64,000 bases of DNA from Streptomyces humicola (GTDB lineage: Bacteria; Actinomycetota; Actinomycetes; Streptomycetales; Streptomycetaceae), in the NCBI RefSeq assembly GCF_024436035.1, contig NZ_JANFNG010000002.1, positions 248,001 through 312,000 of the forward strand, given 5' to 3'. Made by a program: the position numbers and the translations under genes. The notes beneath the pieces were generated by a model that did not search any database, had not been told where the DNA came from, and saw nothing but the letters and a program-made list of their open reading frames with translations. Below, piece by piece: positions 60,121 through 64,000 of this stretch; positions within the stretch are counted from its first letter, which is position 1, and each line of letters begins with the position of its first letter.

Positions 60121-60735
60121 TCAACCCTCGCGGTGGCCCGGCCAGTCCGCGTACCGGATCCGTGAGATCTCCAGCACATCGCCGACCGTGCCCCACTCGT
60201 CCTTGCCGAGCCGGGTCAGCGGCCGCAACGCGCGCACGTCGGGGTGCCCGTCGGCGAGCACGGCGTCGTCGACCACGGCGTGCACCACCCGTCCGAAGAC
60301 GACTGTGGAGTCCCCGAGCCCGAGCGTGTTGTGCACCACGCACTCCAGCGCGACCGGCGAGGCGGCGACGCGCGGCGGCTTCACCCGCGTACTGGGCTCC
60401 CGCTCGATGCCCACCGCGTCGAACTCGCTGACGCCGTGCGGGAAGTCCGTGGCGGTCGCGTTGATCTGCTCGAAGAGCCGCTCGGGGGCGAGGTTCACCA
60501 CGAATTCCCCGGTCTCCTCGACGTTGCGCAGCGAGTCCTTGCGCCCCACCGAGGTGAACTGCACGATCGGCGGGCTGACGCAGGCTACGCCGAAGAACGA
60601 ATGCGGCGCCAGATTGGCGGAGCCGTCCGCCGAGACCGTGGACACCCAGGCGATCGGGCGAGGCACCACCGTCGCGGTCAGCAGCTTGTAGAAGGAGGTC
60701 CGGCCCATGACCGCGGGATCGAAGTCGACACGCAT
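60121..60735 (-). CDS. flavin reductase-like FMN-binding protein
   Basis: A 204-residue split-barrel flavoprotein. It begins MRVDFDPAVMGRTSFYKLLTATVVPRPIAWVSTVSADGSANLAPHSFFGVACVSPPIVQF, the flavin_reduct signature, with LRNVEETGEFVVNL. Such proteins reduce FMN for partner monooxygenases or act on small electrophiles. The neighbouring LLM monooxygenase would be a natural partner but is broken. Confidence 0.92.
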   Translation of the reverse strand: MRVDFDPAVMGRTSFYKLLTATVVPRPIAWVSTVSADGSANLAPHSFFGVACVSPPIVQFTSVGRKDSLRNVEETGEFVVNLAPERLFEQINATATDFPHGVSEFDAVGIEREPSTRVKPPRVAASPVALECVVHNTLGLGDSTVVFGRVVHAVVDDAVLADGHPDVRALRPLTRLGKDEWGTVGDVLEISRIRYADWPGHREG

Positions 60736-60852
60736 ACCCGCCAGTATCCATGCCGCCGGGCGTGCATCCCAACGGCGGATCGTGGCCGCGCCCAGCGTCG
60801 CGCAGGGTGCGCCCGCCGGCCCCTCATGGCTGCCATCGCTTTGCCCCTCGCT

Positions 60853-61924
60853 TTACCCTTCCCTTCGGCGTGGCCGTGCCGCGGGGTACCGGCAGGCCCA
60901 GGTGGTGGCGCAGGGTGGGCCGGAGTATTCGGTGCGGAAGACGCCGCCTTCCTGGAGCAGCGGGACGACGTCGTCCACGAAGTCGTCGAGTCCGCCGGGG
61001 GTGAGGTGGGGTACCAGGACGAAGCCGTCGGCTGCATCGGCCTGGACGTGTGTGGTGATCTGAGCGGCGACGGAGGCCGGGGTGCCGATGAAGGACTGGC
61101 GTCCGGTGAGTTCGATGACGAGTTCGCGGATGGTGAGCTTCTTCTCCGTGGCGGCGGCGCGCCACTGCGTCGCCGTGCCGAACCGGTCGCCGGAGTGGAC
61201 CCAGCCGTGTGCGAGGTCCCTGTCGGGTACGGGATCGACGTCCGGCAGCGGCCCGTCCGGGTCGTACGAGGACAGGTCACGGCCCCAGACGTTCTCCAGG
61301 TGAGCGATCGCGGTCTGCGCGCTGACCTGCTGGCGCCGGATGTGCGCCGCGCGTTCCTGCGCCTCCTGCTCGGTGTCGCCGAGCACGAACGTGGCCGCAG
61401 GCATGATCTTCAGCTCGTCCGGTTTGCGGCCGTAGCGGGCGAGTCGGCGTTTGACGTCGGCGGAGAAGGCGCGGCCCGCCTCGAGGGTTCCGTAGCGGCT
61501 GAAGACGATGTCGGCGGTGGCGGCGGCGAACTCTCGGCCCTCGTCGGCGTCGCCGGCCTGGATGAGCACCGGGTGGACCTGGGGAGAATGCGGAAGCGTG
61601 GCACGGGCGGTGATATCGAACTGGGGTCCGGTGTGGTGCACGGTCCGCGGAGTGCCGCCGGGCGGCCAGGACTCCCACAGCGCCCGGGCGATCTCGAGGA
61701 ATTCGGCGGCACGGGGTGTAGCGGTCGGCGTGGTCGAGATATCCGCCGCGGCGGAAGTTGGCGCCGGTGAAGGCGTCGGAGGTGGTCACCACGTTCCAGG
61801 CGGCGCGCCCGCCGGAGAGGTGGTCGAGGGAGGAGAGGCGGCGGGCGAGTTCGTAAGGTTCGTTGAAGGTGGTGCTGACGGTCGCCGCGAGCCCGAGGGC
61901 GCGCTGCCCGGGTGAGAACCGCAT
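60853..61924 (-). pseudogene. LLM-class (NtaA/SnaA/DszA-type) monooxygenase, truncated and frameshifted
   Basis: The sequence starts inside the domain at about residue 100 of family members (GQRALGLAATVSTTFNEPYELARRLSSLDHLSGGRAAWNVVTTSDAF). A C4 tract at 61713-61716 has one base too many: RYT is followed out of frame by RAAEFLEIARALWESW. The main body (GPQFDITARATLPHSPQVHPVLIQAGDADEGREFAAATADIVFS) then runs to a second shift near 60925 (SGP-TLRHHLGLP). N-terminus missing and two frameshifts, so non-functional. Confidence 0.85.
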
Positions 61925-62003
61925 GGGCGGCGAGCGGCGGCCGCCGGGGTGCCGAGCCGGAAAATCATATGCGGATCGGCCATTCGGTTGACAGGCTGAG
62001 ATC

Positions 62004-63227
62004 ATGAACGGTCGGCACGACGACGTCCCCGGGCCCTCCACCACACCCCGGCCGACGGACTGGATCACCACACCGATCACGGCGCACCTCCTGCGCGGTG
62101 CGCTCGACCTGGAGCGCACCGAGCACGGCGTGCTGCCGCACCGGCTGCCCGCCCGGGCCCGCTCACAGTGCGCCGACGGGCAGCTGGCCATGGCGGAGGC
62201 CCAGCCTTCCGGCGTACGGCTGGTCTTCCGCACCCGGGCCACCGCTGTCGAGCTCGACACGCTCGCCACCAAGACGGTCTATCAGGGTGCCCCGCCTCGT
62301 CCCGACGGCGTGTACGACCTGCTTGTCGACGGCCGCTTGGCCGGCCGGGAGAACGCGCCCGGCGGCAACGTCCTGATCGTGGACATCACCACCGGCTCCG
62401 CCGAGACCCGGCCCGGCCCGGTCGGCACCGTCCGGTTCGCGGATCTGCCCGACCGTGTGAAGGACATCGAGATCTGGCTGCCGCACAACGAGATCACCCA
62501 GCTGGTCGCCCTGCGCACCGATGCCGCCGTCGAGCCCGTACCGGACACGGGCCGCAAGGTGTGGCTGCACCACGGCAGTTCGATCAGCCACGGCTCCGAC
62601 GCCGAAAGTCCCAGCACGACCTGGCCCGCGCTGGCCGCATCCCGCGGCGGCGTGGAGCTGATCAATCTGGGCCTGGGCGGCAGCGCCCTGCTCGATGCGT
62701 TTACCGCCCGCGCCCTGCGGGACACTCCCGCGGAGCTGATCAGCGTGAAGATCGGCATCAATCTGGTCAACGCCGACCTGATGCGTCTGCGTGCTTTCAC
62801 CCCGGCGGTGCACGGCTTCCTCGACACCATCCGCGAAGGGCACCCCAGCACGCCGCTGCTGGTCGTCTCACCCATCCTCTGCCCCATCCACGAGGACACC
62901 CCCGGCCCCAGCGCCCCGGACTTCATCAACCTCAACGCCGGGAAGCTGCAGTTCCGGGCCGCGGGCGACCCCGCGGAGCGCGCGGCCGGGAAGCTGACGC
63001 TCAGCGTCATCCGTGAGGAACTTTCCCGCATCGTCAAGCAGCGGGCGGTCGAAGACCCCAACCTGCACTACATGGACGGCCGCGACCTCTACGGCGAGAA
63101 GGACTTCGCCGAGCTGCCGCTGCCCGACCAGCTCCACCCGGACGCCGCCACACACCGCCGCATCGGCGAACGCTTCGCCCGGCTGGCCTTCGGGACCGGC
63201 GGACCGTTCGCCGCCGAGTGTGCCTGA
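62004..63227 (+). CDS. SGNH/GDSL esterase with N-terminal beta domain
   Basis: A 407-residue cytosolic esterase. Residues 25-180 form a beta-rich carbohydrate-esterase-like domain (VRLVFRTRATAVELDTL, DIEIWLPHNEITQLVALRTD). The SGNH domain has Ser in LHHGSSISHGSD, Gly in LGLGGSALLD, Asn in KIGINLVN, and Asp/His in LPDQLHPDAATH. Similar two-domain proteins deacetylate sugars. No signal peptide is seen. Confidence 0.9.
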   Translation: MNGRHDDVPGPSTTPRPTDWITTPITAHLLRGALDLERTEHGVLPHRLPARARSQCADGQLAMAEAQPSGVRLVFRTRATAVELDTLATKTVYQGAPPRPDGVYDLLVDGRLAGRENAPGGNVLIVDITTGSAETRPGPVGTVRFADLPDRVKDIEIWLPHNEITQLVALRTDAAVEPVPDTGRKVWLHHGSSISHGSDAESPSTTWPALAASRGGVELINLGLGGSALLDAFTARALRDTPAELISVKIGINLVNADLMRLRAFTPAVHGFLDTIREGHPSTPLLVVSPILCPIHEDTPGPSAPDFINLNAGKLQFRAAGDPAERAAGKLTLSVIREELSRIVKQRAVEDPNLHYMDGRDLYGEKDFAELPLPDQLHPDAATHRRIGERFARLAFGTGGPFAAECA

Positions 63228-63380
63228 GGCAACGCCCATCGGGCCGCAACCGTTCACAGGGGCGGCGTCACGCAGGAGCCGCCGCAGCGGTGGCCCACCG
63301 CTCGTGTTGCGAGCCCGCCGCAGTGGGGCCGACGCTTCTGATCAGGGGGGACGCGCCGGTCCGCAACCGGGAGGTGCGCC

Positions 63381-64000
63381 ATGAAGCCGGTGACCGCTTT
63401 GGAGCGGATCGCGTTCTTCTTGGAGCGTGCCCAGGCGCCGACCTACCGGGTCAGGGCATTCCGCCGCGCCGCCGCGGTGGTCCGGCAGCTGCCCGAGGCC
63501 GAAGTGGAGCAGCGGGCAGCGGCCGGAACGCTGGAGAGGCTGGCGGGGATCGGGCCGACGACGGCCCAGGTGATCCGGGAGGCCGTGGCCGGACGGACAC
63601 CCGGCTATCTGGAGCGGCTCGAGAACGAGGCGGGCGCAGCCGCCACCGGCGAGGGCCGGTCGCTGCGGGCAGCTCTGCGCGGGGACTGCCACCTGCACTC
63701 CGACTGGTCCGACGGCGGCAGCCCCATCGAGGAGATGGCCCGCGCAGCCATCGATCTCGGCCATGAGTGGGCGGTATTGACCGACCACTCCCCCAGGCTC
63801 ACCGTCGCCCGCGGGCTGAGCCCGGAGCGTCTGCGGCAGCAGCTGAGGGTCGTGGCTGAGCTCAACAAGGAGTTGACGCCCTTCCGGCTGCTCACCGGCA
63901 TCGAGTGTGACATTCTCCCGGACGGATCACTCGACCAGGAGCCCGCTCTGCTGGATGAGTTGGACGTGGTCGTCGCATCGGCCCACTCCCAGCTGCGCAT
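63381..64000 (+). CDS. PHP-domain protein (partial, C-terminus outside window)
   Basis: Open from ATG 63381 (GGGAGG 6 bases upstream) to the right edge. The N-terminus resembles the helix-hairpin-helix part of DNA polymerase X: YRVRAFRRAAAVVRQLPEAEVEQRAAAGTLERLAGIGPTTAQVI. The PHP phosphoesterase domain begins at about residue 105: GDCHLHSDWSDGG, LTDHSPRL, and GIECDILPDGSLD. This is the layout of the PolX C-terminal PHP unit without the polymerase. A role in DNA repair or nucleotide hydrolysis is inference. Confidence 0.85.
   Translation, partial: MKPVTALERIAFFLERAQAPTYRVRAFRRAAAVVRQLPEAEVEQRAAAGTLERLAGIGPTTAQVIREAVAGRTPGYLERLENEAGAAATGEGRSLRAALRGDCHLHSDWSDGGSPIEEMARAAIDLGHEWAVLTDHSPRLTVARGLSPERLRQQLRVVAELNKELTPFRLLTGIECDILPDGSLDQEPALLDELDVVVASAHSQLR

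Noticed and set aside
1-64000. Search for a secondary-metabolite cluster, prophage or integrative element
   Set aside because: No PKS, NRPS, terpene synthase, integrase, phage structural or relaxase gene was seen; genes are mainly core or small accessory units.

Overview
The window is about 71% G+C with third-position GC bias, frequent GTG starts (and two likely TTG starts), and gene neighbourhoods typical of Streptomycetaceae: ureABC, bioF<>bioBAD, purB-mug, a c-di-AMP riboswitch upstream of an NlpC/P60 hydrolase, WhiJ/DUF397-type regulators, and EamA, DedA and S53 genes. I read it as chromosomal DNA of Streptomyces or a close relative (Streptomycetaceae). No tRNA, rRNA, CRISPR array, prophage or antibiotic gene cluster was seen. 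All identifications are by eye from motifs and recalled family features; no database search was run.

Layout. 1-2.3 kb: urease structural genes (ureC runs off the left edge) with a possible GlnR-type promoter. 2.2-4.4 kb: an orphan Phd/YefM antitoxin with its palindromic operator, a ClpP-like protein that lacks the catalytic Ser and His, and a riboswitch-controlled cell-wall hydrolase. 4.4-5.7 kb: an anti-sigma-like ATPase beside decayed WhiJ-like and DUF397 genes. 5.7-10.2 kb: a complete set of late biotin genes. 10.3-17.1 kb: a methyltransferase, an RHH/Fic-like toxin-antitoxin pair next to a truncated phosphotransferase, an LLM oxidoreductase, two CNNM/CBS membrane proteins, and an SGNH hydrolase whose 3' end abuts a transposase remnant. 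17.4-28.6 kb: an FMN-dependent glutamate-synthase-like enzyme, an alpha/beta hydrolase, purB, mug, ROK and GntR regulators, an SDR, a membrane-linked ACT-GNAT fusion and a DUF885 protein. 28.6-33.5 kb: sbcD-sbcC and YigZ.

33.6-40.2 kb is the most scarred part. It holds a STAS gene with an apparent 1-base insertion, a PucR-like HTH fragment, a CoA-binding protein, a Ser/Thr kinase ending in a peptidoglycan-binding domain, remnants of a GH13 alpha-glucosidase beside a MalR-like LacI regulator, and a secreted sedolisin (S53) without a long prodomain. 40.3-43.6 kb carries the threonine-to-glycine operon tdh-kbl-lysR. 43.7-51.4 kb has small regulators and transporters, a gamma-class carbonic anhydrase-like protein, DedA, ArsR and an MFS exporter. 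51.4-56.6 kb is a coherent module: ApbE flavin transferase, an FMN-binding membrane-anchored protein and a ferric-reductase-like oxidoreductase, divergent from an OmpR-type two-component system. 56.6-64 kb has a thioesterase, a Pro/Gln-rich membrane protein, a spermidine-synthase-like protein, a patatin, a flavin reductase-like protein, a broken LLM monooxygenase, an SGNH esterase and a PHP-domain protein cut by the right edge.

Recurring themes are small stress, toxin and regulatory modules, several in visible decay (at least nine gene remnants), inserted between well-conserved metabolic operons. The most unusual items are the active-site-dead ClpP, the likely flavinylated electron-transfer module with candidate response-regulator sites, the toxin-antitoxin pair whose operator overlaps a truncated resistance-kinase gene, and the kinase with a peptidoglycan-binding ectodomain.
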